Shown here: positions 1 through 10,346 of the stretch, in pieces
Position numbering within the stretch: the first letter of the stretch is position 1
Layout of the letters: the number at the start of each line of letters is the position of its first letter
From: Azolla caroliniana
Lineage: Eukaryota; Polypodiophyta
NCBI GenBank assembly: GCA_043228905.1
Contig: JBHGNT010000002.1
Location: 5,766,001-5,830,000, forward strand
Reading direction: 5' to 3'
Length of the DNA: 64,000 bases
Position numbers and translations under genes: made by a program
The notes under the pieces: model-generated
Databases searched by the model: none
Seen by the model: only the letters and a program-made list of their open reading frames with translations
What the model was told of the DNA's origin: nothing

Positions 1-357
1 CATTTTTTTCCTTGCTTCAGTACATGCTTGAGGTTGAGATACATTATGCATTTCATTTTCAGAAATCAATGCAGAAGTAATACTTTGATTTTCATTTCGA
101 ATAGGTGCATCGACATTTGAAACAACTTCCTCACTTGCAATCCCCATTAATCTCTTGATTTGTTGTTTTACATCATTACTTGCATGTTTACATTTCTCCA
201 CGCCTTGTCCTCTCAATCCCAATAAGTGGACTCTAATCCGTTGTGGACCACCAACATAAGTATGGCTGCAATATTTGCATTGCATCACATGCATACCTTT
301 GGGATGCTTCTTATGAATCAGGACATGGTTCCATTCTTCACCCTTTTGTCTACCCAT
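1..357 (-). CDS. BED zinc-finger protein, N-terminal part (hAT transposase-like), runs off left edge
   Basis: An open frame of 119 codons starts at ATG 357 (MGRQKGEEW) and stays open to the window edge. Residues about 9-60 fit a BED zinc finger: a Trp near the start, the pair CKYC at about residues 27-30, a His at about residue 45 and a Cys at about residue 57. BED fingers bind DNA and usually sit at the N-terminus of hAT transposases or of domesticated hAT/DUF659 plant proteins. The segment after residue 65 is Gln/Asn/Ser-rich linker. No DDE or dimerisation region is visible because the gene continues outside the window, so an active transposase cannot be told from a domesticated gene. The start is the first ATG in frame and lies directly before the conserved Trp. 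Confidence 0.7.
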   Translation of the reverse strand, partial: MGRQKGEEWNHVLIHKKHPKGMHVMQCKYCSHTYVGGPQRIRVHLLGLRGQGVEKCKHASNDVKQQIKRLMGIASEEVVSNVDAPIRNENQSITSALISENEMHNVSQPQACTEARKKM

Positions 358-649
358 TTGATTACCTAAAATCCACAAAAATTGTAGAGCCAAAGCTACA
401 GAGAATTGAGCACTTACTGATGAAGACAGAAGCAAGTCTGTTTTACATACAAGTTTGGAATATTTGGGCAAGTTGTATGTTGTAGGTGTTGCAATGAAGA
501 TGTTGCAAGGCCTGCAACAAAGTCGCAGAGAGAGAGAGAGAGAGAAGGAGGGAGAGGGAGCGATACAGAGAACCAGAGAAGCAACGTCTCTTTAAAAAAA
601 AATACAAATAAGGGGAAAAAAAGGACGACGCATTTTTCCCATTTCAAAC
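358..649. other. Non-genic stretch with GA microsatellite
   Basis: No coding frame resembling a known family is visible. It holds a short GA/GAGGGA tract at about 527-560 and an A-rich run near 592. It may include the promoter or 5' UTR of the BED gene on the minus strand, but no element can be named. Confidence 0.4.
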
Positions 650-1008
650 GTGTTCGTTGCCTCCACGAACACGAACATTACGTTCTATGTCTGTAAATAT
701 GTTTCTGGGTAAGCCCATTGAGGCTATATTTGTAAATAGCCCTAAGTTCATATAAGTATAAATATGACTTAGGGCAATCACTTTAGTACAGTTGTTATTT
801 TGATGTTGTAGATATATATTGTTGTAACTGTTGTACAGAGAGAGAAAGAGGGAGAGAGAGATACAAAGCGATACTCTATTGTAACCGCCACTGTGCGAAG
901 AAACAGAGCTCGAGTTTGTTTCCTCCAAGTCTCTGATTGTACCCTTTCTCTTCATAGTGATAGTTCGGAGTCTGTGGGCTCCCGTGCTTTTTCCCTATTA
1001 GGGTTTTC
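650..1008 (+). repeat. Old copia LTR, first part, plus orientation
   Basis: This stretch matches, on the plus strand, the reverse complement of the E1 and E3 LTRs. Shared landmarks in order are a TAAATATGTTTCTG block, a TATAAATATGACTTAGGGC block, a GA tract, a TTGTAACCGCC block and a block ending in GGGTTTT. E1 is inserted at its end, and the same LTR sequence resumes at 4213 with CACGTAAACATC. Its left border is not sharply defined. Confidence 0.65.
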
Positions 1009-1564
1009 TGACGAGAACTAAACGTCCCCTATGCACAATGCTCTACCACAACCGAGCTTAGAATCATACACAAAAAAACTGGAATGAATGCACAACACAA
1101 TGAAGAGAAGAGTACAGAGGATGTTTACGTGGAAAACCCAAACTAGGGAAAAAACCACGGCAACCCACAGCCTGCAAACTATCACTATGTTACAGTGTAC
1201 AATAGTAAAGCACCGAGGCAACAACCTCGAGCTTTCTATCTTCGCCACAGGCGGCGGTTACAATAGAGGCAACGACCTCTTCCTCTCTCTCTCTCTCTGT
1301 ACACAGTTACACGCTCTGATCTCTTGCGCCAACAAGAATGACAACAACCTAAAAGTTTGCCCTAAGTCATATTTATACTAATATGACTTTTCGGCTATTT
1401 ACAAATATAGCCACGATGGACTCTCAGAAACATATTTACGAATATGTCTCTTAATCCGGTGAGCACTCCTCACCGGGTCTGCACCATCCGGCTCTCCGAA
1501 GCCGGGTACTCCTCATCAGCACTGTTCTTCTCCCTTCCCATCCGGAGGGACCTGTCTCCCAACA
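1009..1564 (-). repeat. E1 LTR (3' LTR in element orientation), 556 bp
   Basis: Begins TGACGAG and ends CCCAACA, so in element orientation it reads TG...CA. It contains a single copy of the 54-bp unit that is expanded in the other LTR. A degenerate purine tract adjoins it at 1565-1580 on the minus strand, the expected position of the polypurine tract. Confidence 0.85.
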
Positions 1565-3041
1565 AACTCGCCCTTCACTCCGGCATGGGGTGTCTCACTA
1601 GTCCGATCCGCTTCCGGCATGCATCCAACTTGTTGGGTATCAACACTTTGGTCAGCATATCTGACCCGTTCTTGGCCGTGTGGATCTTCGTCAACGCGAA
1701 CTCCTGGTCATCTACTCTTTCCTGGATCCAGTGATACCTTCGCTGGATATGCTTCGTCCAGGAATGGTAGGCCGCATTCTTAGCAAGGTGGATGGCACTT
1801 TGACTGTCGCAATAGAGCCGGTATTCATCTTGCCGGATACCGAGCTCTCCGATGAAGTCCTTCATGCATAATATTTCCTTGCCGGCTTCCACAGCCGCCA
1901 TGTACTCCGCCTCCGTGGTTGACAATGCAACCGTCTTCTGTAGCTTCGACTGCCACGAAACAGCTCCCCCTCCATATGTCATTACATACGCGGATGTAGA
2001 CCGGCTGGTATCCACATCAGCCGACATGTCCAAATCGGTGAAACCGTCAAGTTGAGGTTTTCCGGAGCCGAATTGGAGACACATATTGGTAGTGCCCTTC
2101 AAGTACCGGAGTATCCATTTGACCGCATTCCAGTGCTCCTTGCCGGGATTGCTCATAAACCGGCTCACCACTCCGACTGCGTATCCTATATCCGGTCAGG
2201 TACAAACCATTGCGTACATTAAGCTCCCGACAACAGAGGCATATGGAAACTTCATCATATCCGCCTTCTCTGCTTTCATCTTTGGGCTTTGCTTACCGGT
2301 AGTTTTGCATGCGCTAGCATACTCCGGACCCTCTCCATTATGGTCCGGTTCATCCTCTTGGCTAGCTCGTTTAGTTCCGGCGTCATTGGCACGGTAAATT
2401 CGAGCCGGATTCCCTTCGAGCGACAGTACTCCTCGAACTGCCCCCGGTATTCACCTCCGTTATCTGCTCGAACCGCCTTCAGCTTCCGGCCGGTTTCTCT
2501 TTCCACTCTCGCGTGGAGCTCTTTGAAGACGGATAGCACGTGATCCTTCGTCTTCAACGGTGTGGCCCATAGCTTCCGGCCGTGGTCATCTATGAACGTC
2601 ACGAAGTACTGTGATCCTGCATGTGACTTCGTGTCCACTTGACACACATCAGTATGCACCAACTCCAGTGGTGCATTACGTCTCATCGGTGGCCTTGGTC
2701 GGAAGGAGGTCCGGTTTTGCTTACCGGCCAGACAATCAGTGCACTTCTCTAAGTGCACGTTCTTCACTGGAATGAGGTTGTCGTCTACAAGCCTCTTCAT
2801 CCCCTTCTCGCTCATGTGACACAACCTTTTGTGCCACAGCTCATCGGCAGTGTCGGATGCCACGTTCACTTCCTCCGGACATAACCGGACATATCACGGC
2901 GTCGATCTTGTCCGGTCTCTTGTCCCTGGACTGAACCGGCAACCAAAGATCTTTAACCACGAGCATGTCCCTCATCTTCGACTTCCACACCGAATAGTTG
3001 AAGCCGGTGAGCTTGAACATATGTCCCAACGAATCGTCCAT
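1565..3041 (-). pseudogene. E1 gag-pol remnant
   Basis: Read from 3041 downwards: a gag start (MDDSLGHMFKLTG) to about 2900; then a jump to the GAG-pre-integrase (LWHKRLCHMSEKGMKRL, about 2840) and integrase core with FIDDHGRK and RADNGGEYR, to about 2290; then a second jump to the RT end (KWILRYLKGT) and RNase H (STTEAEYMAA, YCDSQSAIHLAKN) ending near 1575. The Asp-Asp catalytic block of RT and the protease are missing. The RNase H tail ADMLTK is changed to SDMLTK. The RNase H resembles the Tork/Tnt1 branch of plant copia. Confidence 0.8.
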
Positions 3042-3050
3042 TTTCTGTGT

Positions 3051-3068
3051 CGTTTCGCTCTGATACCA
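3051..3068 (-). other. E1 primer-binding site (initiator tRNA-Met type)
   Basis: On the minus strand it reads TGGTATCAGAGCGAAACG, complementary to the 3' end of plant initiator tRNA-Met. It lies 2 nt inside the LTR at 3071 and fixes the element orientation. Confidence 0.85.
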
Positions 3069-3070
3069 CT

Positions 3071-4212
3071 TGACGAGAACTAAACGTCCCCTACGCGCAA
3101 CGCTCTGCCACAACCGAGCTTAGAATCATACACAAAAAAACAGGAATGAATGCACGACACAATGAAGAGAAGAGTACACAGGATGTTTACATGGAAAATC
3201 CAAACTAGGGAAAAAACCACGGCAGCCCACAACCTGCAAACTATCACTATGTTATAGTGTACAACAGTAAAGCACCGAGGCAACAACCTCAAGCTTTCTA
3301 TCTTCGCCACAGGCGGCGGTTACAACAGAGGCAACGGCCTCTTCCTCTCTCTCTCTCTCTATGTACACAATTACGCGCTTTGATCTCTTGCGCTAACAAG
3401 AATGACAACAACCTAAAAGTTTGCCCTAAGTCATATTTATACTAATATGACTTTTCGGCTATTTACAAATATAGCCACGATGGACTCTCAGAAATATATT
3501 TACGAATATGTCTCTTAATCCGAGGAGCACTCCTCACTAGGCCTGCACCATCCGGTTCGCCGTAGCCGGGTACTCCTCATCCGGTTCTCACCGGGTCTGC
3601 ACCATCCGGCTCTCCGAAGCCGGCTACTCCTCATCCGGTTCTCACCGGGTCTGCACCATCCGGCTCTCCGAAGCCGGGTACTCCTCATCCGGTTCTCACC
3701 GGGTCTGCACCATCCGGCTCTCCGAAGCCGGGTACTCCTCATCCGGTTCTCACTAGGTCTGCACCATCCGGCTCTCCGAAGCCGGGTACTCCTCATTCGG
3801 TTCTCACCGGGTCTGCACCATCCGGCTCTCCGAAGCCGGGTACTCCTCATCCGGTTCTCACCGGGTCTGCACCATCCGGCTCTCCGAAGCCGGGTACTCC
3901 TCATCCGGTTCTCACCGGGTCTGCACCATCCGGCTCTTCGTAGTCGGGTACTCCTCATCCGGTTCTCACCAGGTTTGCCCCATCCGGTTCTCCGAAGCTG
4001 GGTACTCCTCATCCGGTTCTCACCGGATCTGCACCGTCCGGCTCTCCGAAGCCGGGTACTCATCATCCGGTTCTCACCGGGTCTGCACCATCTAGCTCTC
4101 CGAAGCCGGGTACTCCTCATCCGGTTTCGGCCGAGGCCGATAGGCCTTGACCGAGTTTGCTCATCAGCACTGTTCTTCTCCCTTCCCATCCGGAGGGACG
4201 TGTCTCCCAACA
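3071..4212 (-). repeat. E1 LTR (5' LTR in element orientation), 1142 bp, expanded
   Basis: Same ends as the 1009-1564 LTR but 586 bp longer. The extra length is entirely a tandem array of a 54-bp unit between about 3540 and 4135. The rest aligns closely with the partner LTR. Confidence 0.85.
3540..4135. repeat. Minisatellite, 54-bp unit, about 11 copies, inside the E1 LTR
   Basis: Each unit runs from CTGCACCATCCGGCTCTCC through GAAGCCGGGTACTCC to TCATCCGGTTCTCACCGGG. Units start near 3542, 3597, 3651, 3705, 3758, 3812, 3866, 3920, 3974, 4028 and 4082. Most differ by only a few bases. Because 54 is a multiple of three, the minus strand reads as an 18-residue repeat (TRLRRAGWCRPGENRMRS), which is very probably not a protein. 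Confidence 0.9.
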
Positions 4213-4265
4213 TTTTGCACGTAAACATCTTGTGTCACTTTCTTTACTATATGATGGTCAAACAG
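4213..4265 (+). repeat. Old copia LTR, remaining part
   Basis: CACGTAAACATCTTGTGTC continues the LTR interrupted at 1008. Homology to the related LTRs fades after about 4245, so the right border is approximate. Confidence 0.55.
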
Positions 4266-4333
4266 TTGGTTGGGGGTCCCCGATTGTTGTTGCACTCAAG
4301 GAATAGATTCAGAATGTTCAAAAGGGTAAACCA

Positions 4334-4604
4334 ATGAAATCAATACTTGCACGGTGGCTAATAGTTTTATGCCCCATATCAGTAGCCAACATAGGACGTA
4401 AGACGCCGAAAGGGAAATCGTCACAAGCACCGACAAAACAATCACTAAGAAAAGTTGACGTACCATGACAGGAGTGGGAAGAGCCGATGCTCGAACTAGA
4501 GCTGCAAGCAGCACCCACTGTAGAACCTAAACCCAGACCATCACCACGGCCGAAACAGAAGATTCAGCGACTTGGGTCGCAACAATCAACTCAAGCAATG
4601 CCAT
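4334..4604 (+). pseudogene. Coiled-coil gene family, copy A, first segment
   Basis: A plus-strand frame from ATG 4334 (MKSILARWLIV) runs to the E2 insertion at 4604 with one stop at 4466. After the stop it reads QEWEEPMLELEL, followed by a Pro/Lys-rich stretch. The corresponding place in copy B (near 27070, minus strand) reads QEEWEDPSPSPPP. Excising E2 with one copy of its target duplication leaves this frame open into 10352 onward, so the segment was coding before the insertion. I do not recognise the protein; no retrotransposon enzyme domain is near it. Confidence 0.55.
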
Positions 4605-5031
4605 TGTGAATGTCAACGTGCGGAAGCGTTAGACAAAACCAGCTCAACCGGATAGCAATAGAGAATAAGATGAAGGTTTAATGGAGAAGCTTAGTATACA
4701 AAGAGTATACGTGGGAGAGACAGAGCGAGCAGAACGTAAGCGTAGATTCAAGAAATGAAAATACTCTGTAACTCTCTACATACAATGTGCTAAACAACAC
4801 TATTTATACAAGTCCATAAAGGACTGACCGAAGTACTGACAACTACTTGAATATTCCTATGTGCGACTAACACTAACTACGAGTCCATGATTACTTGTAT
4901 TCTAGGCTACTAGTAGGCTTCCGGTTTCCGATCAAATCTGGCTCTCCGATCTGGCCGGTTGTTTCCGGATACCAATCCGGCTCATCATTCCAGATGCCGA
5001 TCCGGATCCGGTTGAGCTTGCTCACTCAACA
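4605..5031 (-). repeat. E2 LTR (3' LTR), 427 bp
   Basis: Starts TGTGAATGTC and ends ACTCAACA. It is similar along its length to 9906-10346, with shared landmarks AGAGTATACGTGGGAGAGA and CTATTTATACAAGTCC. Several substitutions separate the two LTRs, so the insertion is not recent. Confidence 0.88.
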
Positions 5032-5046
5032 CTCCCCCTCAAGCTC
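5032..5046 (-). other. E2 polypurine tract
   Basis: The minus strand reads GCTTGAGGGGGAG immediately before the LTR. This is the usual second-strand priming site of copia elements. Confidence 0.8.
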
Positions 5047-8000
5047 AACTTGAGTTCGGATCGTGGTTTTAGTGTCCACGGAAGTCGGTTCTTCTACCCG
5101 GCTCCTTCTGGCGTTGCTCTGCCTTGCTCATGCTCCTCGTCCGGTCCGATCTTGTTTGCCGCGACCCTTTTGGTTCTGCGCACCTCAACCTCCTCGGTCG
5201 GCTTGTCTTCTCAACAATTCCATTTCAGCTTCCTCGTTGTTGCAACTCCGGCGTTGTCGACCCACCGGTTCCTTCGTGTTGGCATCGACTTTTGTTGCGT
5301 CTGTGTCCGTTCGGCGTTTAGTTGATCCGGCTTCTTCCAATCGTGAACCGAATCGGTTTCCTTCGATTCGTTCTGGCTCTTGTCCGAGTCGATGTTCTCC
5401 AACTCGTTTTCTAGTTTTGGGCCCTTCACCATATCAGACCATGTCCGAGTCTTGGCCTTCTCCTTCCGGTCGGCTCTGTGCCGACTTCCTTCGTTGCCTC
5501 GGCTTCCTTTTTCTCTTTGTCTCCCCCTTTGTTGGTTCTTTCTTCCTCTCTGTCTCCTTGTCCGGTGCCATCCATACCCTTTCCTTTTCTCCCCCTCAAG
5601 TGCGGCACATTGAGATGTTGAATGCCGAGCATCTCCGAAAAATGTTGCAACTTGTCTGATCCTAGCGGCTTGGTGAAGATGTCGGCAATGTGCCAATCCA
5701 TGTGAACATATCGAAGTTTAACTTCACCGCTCAGGACCTGCTTGCGAACAAAGTGATAATGCACTTCTATGTGCTTTGTTTGAGCATGGAATAAAGGGTT
5801 CTTGGCGAGCTGAATGTTGCTCCTGTTGTCACAGTAGATCAGGATCAGGGTCGATACCTCAATTCGGAGGTTACGCAGTAGTCGCCGAAGGCAGATGGCT
5901 TCATAGGTGGCATTCGTAGCGCCCTGGTACTCAGCCTCGGTGCTCGACAAAGCCAGTATTGGCTACTTTTCACTGCTCCACGCAACAACCGCTCTACTTA
6001 GAGAAAACATGTAACTGGAGGTGGATCGGTGAACCGATGCATCACCAGCCTAGTCGGCATCTGTGTATCCGACTAGCTCTTTAGTTATACCATGCCGGTA
6101 TAACAATCCCCGGTCCTTCGTGCCGCTCACATACCGGAGTATCTGGTGTGTGCACTGAAGGTGCTCGACGGTCGGCTTCGGCATGAATTGGCTGATCACT
6201 CCGACTAGGTAATTGATATCGGGTCGAGTGATTGTCAGGTATATGAGGCTTCCGACAATCTGTCCAAACCGTTTCTCATCGCAGGCCGGTCCAGAGTTGG
6301 GACGGAGCTTTTGGTTCTGATCCAGGAGTGTGGAGACAGGTTGACATTCCGGAATGCCGAACTTATACAACATATTCAATACGTAGTGTCGTTGTGAGAG
6401 CAATATGCCATCGGGGGTTCGGATCACCTCAATCCCAAGAAAATAATGAAGGTTCTCCAGGTCCTTCATTTCAAATGCATCTGACAGTTGGGACTTCACT
6501 CGACAGATTTCAACGAGGCCGGGTCCGATGATGACTAAATCATCTACATAAAGTAAGATGCAAACTGGACCATGCGGACCTTGCCAGATGAACAATGAGG
6601 AGTCGGATTTAGAGGTCACAAACCCCATCTTATGCAACCGGTGCGTGATCTTCGCATTCCAAGCTCAGGGGGCTTGTTTCAGATCGTAAAGCAACTTCTT
6701 AAGCCGGCACACTGCTGACTGAAAACCAGGGGTTTGGATCATATAGACCCGTTCTTGAAGGTCACCTTGAAGAAATACATGCTTCACATCCATTTGGTGA
6801 AGCTGCCATCCCCTTGCCGCAGCAACCGCCTGTACCACACGAACCGTCGTCATCTTCGTTACCGGAGCGAAGGTCTCATTGTAGTCGATTCTGTGAGTCT
6901 GCGTGTATCCCTTCGTCGGCATTGTACTTTACCTTGTACAACTACTTACATCCGATCGGTTTACAATGTCGGGGAAGGTCAACGAGGTCCCATGTGTCAT
7001 TGGCATTGAGTGCCTGCATTTCTTCCTCCATAGCGCATGTCAATTTGTGTCCTTTGCCGCTTCTGCATAGCTCTCTGGCTGACGCACTTCCGCCACTTTG
7101 GTCATGTACGCATAGTGATGCGCCATTTACTCATTGTACCTATACCACGTAATGGGGTTCTTCTAGCGGGAAGACCGGTGTAACTTGTCATCACCCAGTT
7201 TGGGGCCCTTCTTGGTCGGTTCGAACTTCGTTCCCGAAGATCCGCCTTCATCCTTTCCAGAGTCGGAGTCGCTCCGATCCGACTCAACATTGCCGATTTC
7301 GTATTTTTGCATCTTCTTCTTACCCTTCTCTTTGCGTGTGAACTGTCTCCTCGGTTCCTTGTGCGGGGAGAGCACGACAGAGTCTCCACTACTCGCCGGT
7401 TCTTCATCCGACTAGTCATCTCGACTCAGTTGCTCATTCAGTCCATTGAGCCCGAATGAGATCGGACTCTCTTCTAGAGTGCCAAAGTCTTCATCTTCTA
7501 CCTGGACCTCCCCGGGCTCACTAGCCTCATCTTCCGAAATAGGGTCTTCGTCGGGAGTTGGAGTCGGTAAGTGGTACCATGATGCCATCTCATCAAACTC
7601 GACATCACGGCTTACTCGAACCTGCTTAGTCTGGGGGTTATAGCACTTATAACCCTTCTGCTCATGCGAGTAGCCGACTACCGCTTCTCACCCAGTACAT
7701 GCACATATGCTATGCTACCAAATATCCAAAGGTGTCTCAAATTTGGCTTCCGCCCAAAATACAGCTCATGTGATGACACCTTGTCTCTGATCTGGTTTTG
7801 GATGTAGACGACCGTCCGGACCGTCTCAGCCTAGTAGAATTGGGGCATGCTCTTCTCCTCCAGCATTGCCCTTGCCACGTCGACAATTGACCGGTTCTTC
7901 CTTTCGGCCACACCGTTTTGCTCCGGCATGTATCTGCAGTTGAATTCTCTCTGACTTCTGTTTTGCTACAGATAATTGTAGAATTGGCCGGAAAAGTATT

Positions 8001-9812
8001 CTTTTCCACCATCCGACCGCAAGCACTTGACCTTCCTCTCCGTTTCCCGTTCAACTAAGCTTTGCAAGTCCCGGAAACATTCGAAGATTTCGCTCTTCCG
8101 TTCGATGAGGTAGATCCATGTGTGCTGGTTGTAGTCGTCGATGAAGGATACGAAGTATCGACTCCTGCCAAGACTAACATTCTGTGCCGGTCCCCATACA
8201 TCCAAATGTATTACATCGAGCTTGTTATGGCTCCGGTTTCGTTCAATGGGAAATGGACGTCGGTGTTGCTTCCCGAGTTGGCAGGCTTCACAAATTTCGG
8301 CCTTTCGGCCGCTAATTTCAGCAAACTGAAGACAACTTGTTTCGATTGTAGGTCCTGAAGCCTCCGATAGTTGACGTGGCCGATCCGCTTGTGCCCCAAG
8401 TCGATGTCCGACTCGACCTTCTGCCCTTTGGCAAACATGGCGGTGCCAACGTCATTTGTGTTGAGGATGAACATCCTCCCTTCTCTGCACCCTTGCGCAA
8501 TTATCTGGCTTTCTTACTCGATGAAGCACCCTAGGTGCTTAAACCGCACCTGCATCCCGTGGTCGACGAGTTGTCCAACTGACACCAGGTTCTTTGTGAT
8601 AGTTGAAATATGTAGTGTGTTCATCAGCTTCCCCTTTTGTCCGACATGGCTTAAGGGGACTTCTCCGACATGCACGATCAGGCGAGGGGTGTCGTCTCTG
8701 GTTTCGTCAATCCCCGGTTGTTCCAGTTTCGCCAGAAAAGGGAACCACTCTTCATGGCTCGTCATGTGGTTGGACACTCCAGAATCAACGTACCATACTT
8801 CCTCTGATCCAGGAGTAGTCTTCTTCATTGAGTTAGCCTTGTGCTTCATCACGAAGGCTGGCCCTTTACCGGTTTTCCCGGTTCCGGATCCTTCCAATCC
8901 TGCCGCATAGTGCGAACTCTGCCAATTGTCCCGACCAGTTTTGCTGCATCCGGATTTGTCCGAATTGGTGCACTTCTTCCAGCACTCGCTTTCCCTGTGG
9001 CCCTTTTTGCCACAGTACCAGCATTCTGTGTTGGCCTTTCCTTGCCAGTTCCCAGTGCCAGTTTGACTCCCCCTACTTATGGAGGGTCCGGAACTACTGT
9101 CGGCACCACCTCTGTGCCTCCGGTCCTGCTCTTGCCGGGCGCCTCCATTGTGTGCCGACCCACCTCGTCCACCATGTCCATGGGGACGATCTATCTCCGT
9201 GTACAACATCCGGTTGTCCGATTGAGTGGTCCTTGACCCACTCGCGTGGTTTTCTTCGACCATCAACATCGATTGCAAGTCGAAGAAAGACAATGGTTTC
9301 TCCTTGGTGCAGATCACTATTCGGATTGGCCCATACCTTTGTGCTAGACCACCGAGGCAGATTTGTACCATCTCATCTTTGTCCACCATCACATTGATGG
9401 ACCCGAGTGTGTCACAAATCTCCTTTATCTTGGTGGTGTAGTCCGTAACCGACATGGCTCTTTACCGAATGTTGTTTAGCTCTTGCTAGAGGTACAACTT
9501 ATGGGCTGTGGTACTCGCGGTGAAAATCTTCCTCCGATTTCTCTAGGCCTCCTTCGGCTTTTTTGCATCCTTTATGTAGCTAAGCATCTGGTCATGCACA
9601 TAGGACGCGAGGCAGTACAATACTCGGCTCGCTCCTTGCCCCCAAATCGGGAAGTCATTGTGTGCCGGCTTCGATGCTACCTCGTTCAATCGTTCCACGA
9701 AGCTCCAATATCCATGCCTCAGCGGGTACTAGTGCATTTTATATGACCAGGACGCATAGTTGCTCCGGTTGAGCTTCTTTGTGGGAAGTGAACTCGCCAT
9801 ACCTCTGTCCAT
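5047..9812 (-). pseudogene. E2 gag-pol polyprotein, decayed, with post-RNase H extension
   Basis: Gag starts at ATG 9812 (MDRGMASSLPTKKL). The zinc knuckle CWYCGKKGHRESEC is near 9010 and the protease motif YVDSGVSNH near 8790. GAG-pre-integrase is near 8400, integrase (FIDDYNQHTW, RSDGGKEYF) at 8205-7966, RT at 6922-6050 with YVDDLVI near 6550, and RNase H (SSTEAEY, YCDN) at 5950-5650. A Lys/Glu-rich tail with KAKTRTW (about 5445) follows RNase H and is shared with E4. Stops and frame changes occur throughout, for example in gag after residue 25 and in the RT. The element cannot make its enzymes. Confidence 0.85.
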
Positions 9813-9890
9813 ATCTTTCTTTGTCTATCCTTACCGGGTATTAGGGTTTGTCTTTGAAAGCGTATGTTGCCTGTAGAGGTTCTCAACCCT

Positions 9891-9905
9891 CGCGCTTTGA
9901 TACCA
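9891..9905 (-). other. E2 primer-binding site
   Basis: The minus strand reads TGGTATCAAAGCGCG directly after the LTR. It matches the initiator tRNA-Met site with one change (A for G at position 9). Confidence 0.8.
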
Positions 9906-10346
9906 TGTGAATGTAAATGTGTGGAAGTGTTAGACAGAACCGGCTCAGTCAGATAGCAACAGAGAATAAGATGAAGGTTTAATGGAGAAGCTTAGTATAC
10001 AAAGAGTATACGTGGGAGAGATAGAGAGAGCAGAACGTAAGTGTAGATTCAAAACATGAAAATACTATGTAACTCTATACATACAATGTGCTAAACAACA
10101 CTATTTATACAAGTCCATAAAGGACTGACAGAAGTACTGACAGGTACTTCAATATTCCTATGTGCGATTGACACTAACTACGAGACAATGATTACCTAGT
10201 AGTCTAGGCTACTACTAGGCTTTCGGTTTCCGCTCGAATCCGGCTCTCCGATCTGTCTCCCCAATCCGGCTAGTTGTTTCCGGATACTGATCCGGCTCAT
10301 TTTTCCGGATGCCGATCCGGATCCGGTTGAGCTTGCTCGCTCAACA
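9906..10346 (-). repeat. E2 LTR (5' LTR), 441 bp
   Basis: Starts TGTGAATGTA and ends GCTCAACA; partner of 4605-5031. The 14-bp length difference and scattered substitutions are visible by eye. Confidence 0.88.

Larger units (their letters stand above)
1009..4212 (-). mobile_element. Copia element E1 (Tork/Tnt1-like), internally deleted
   Basis: Two direct repeats starting TGACGAGAAC and ending CCCAACA bound a 1.5-kb internal region read on the minus strand. The flanks are ttttc on the left and ttttg on the right, a 4-of-5 target-site duplication. The internal region keeps the gag start, the GAG-pre-integrase and part of the integrase, then jumps to the end of RT and RNase H. Protease and most of RT are gone, so it is non-autonomous. 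It landed inside an older LTR of a related family. Confidence 0.85.
4605..10346 (-). mobile_element. Copia element E2, full length but decayed
   Basis: LTRs at 4605-5031 and 9906-10346 begin TGTGAATGT and end CTCAACA. A polypurine tract lies inside the left LTR and an initiator-tRNA-type primer site inside the right one, so transcription runs on the minus strand. Flanks are gccat and gacat, a 4-of-5 target duplication. All domains gag, protease, integrase, RT and RNase H are present in copia order but broken by many stops and frameshifts. It interrupts copy A of the coiled-coil gene. Confidence 0.9.

Noticed and set aside
3515-4228. 237-residue minus-strand frame with 18-residue repeats (TRLRRAGWCRPGENRMRS)
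   Set aside because: It lies wholly in an LTR and is open only because the 54-bp tandem unit is a multiple of three. The partner LTR has one unit and no such frame.
5050-5696. Plus-strand frames of up to 198 codons near 5.1-5.7 kb
   Set aside because: Antisense to the E2 post-RNase H region and purine tract; Ser/Pro/Leu composition mirrors the charged sense strand.
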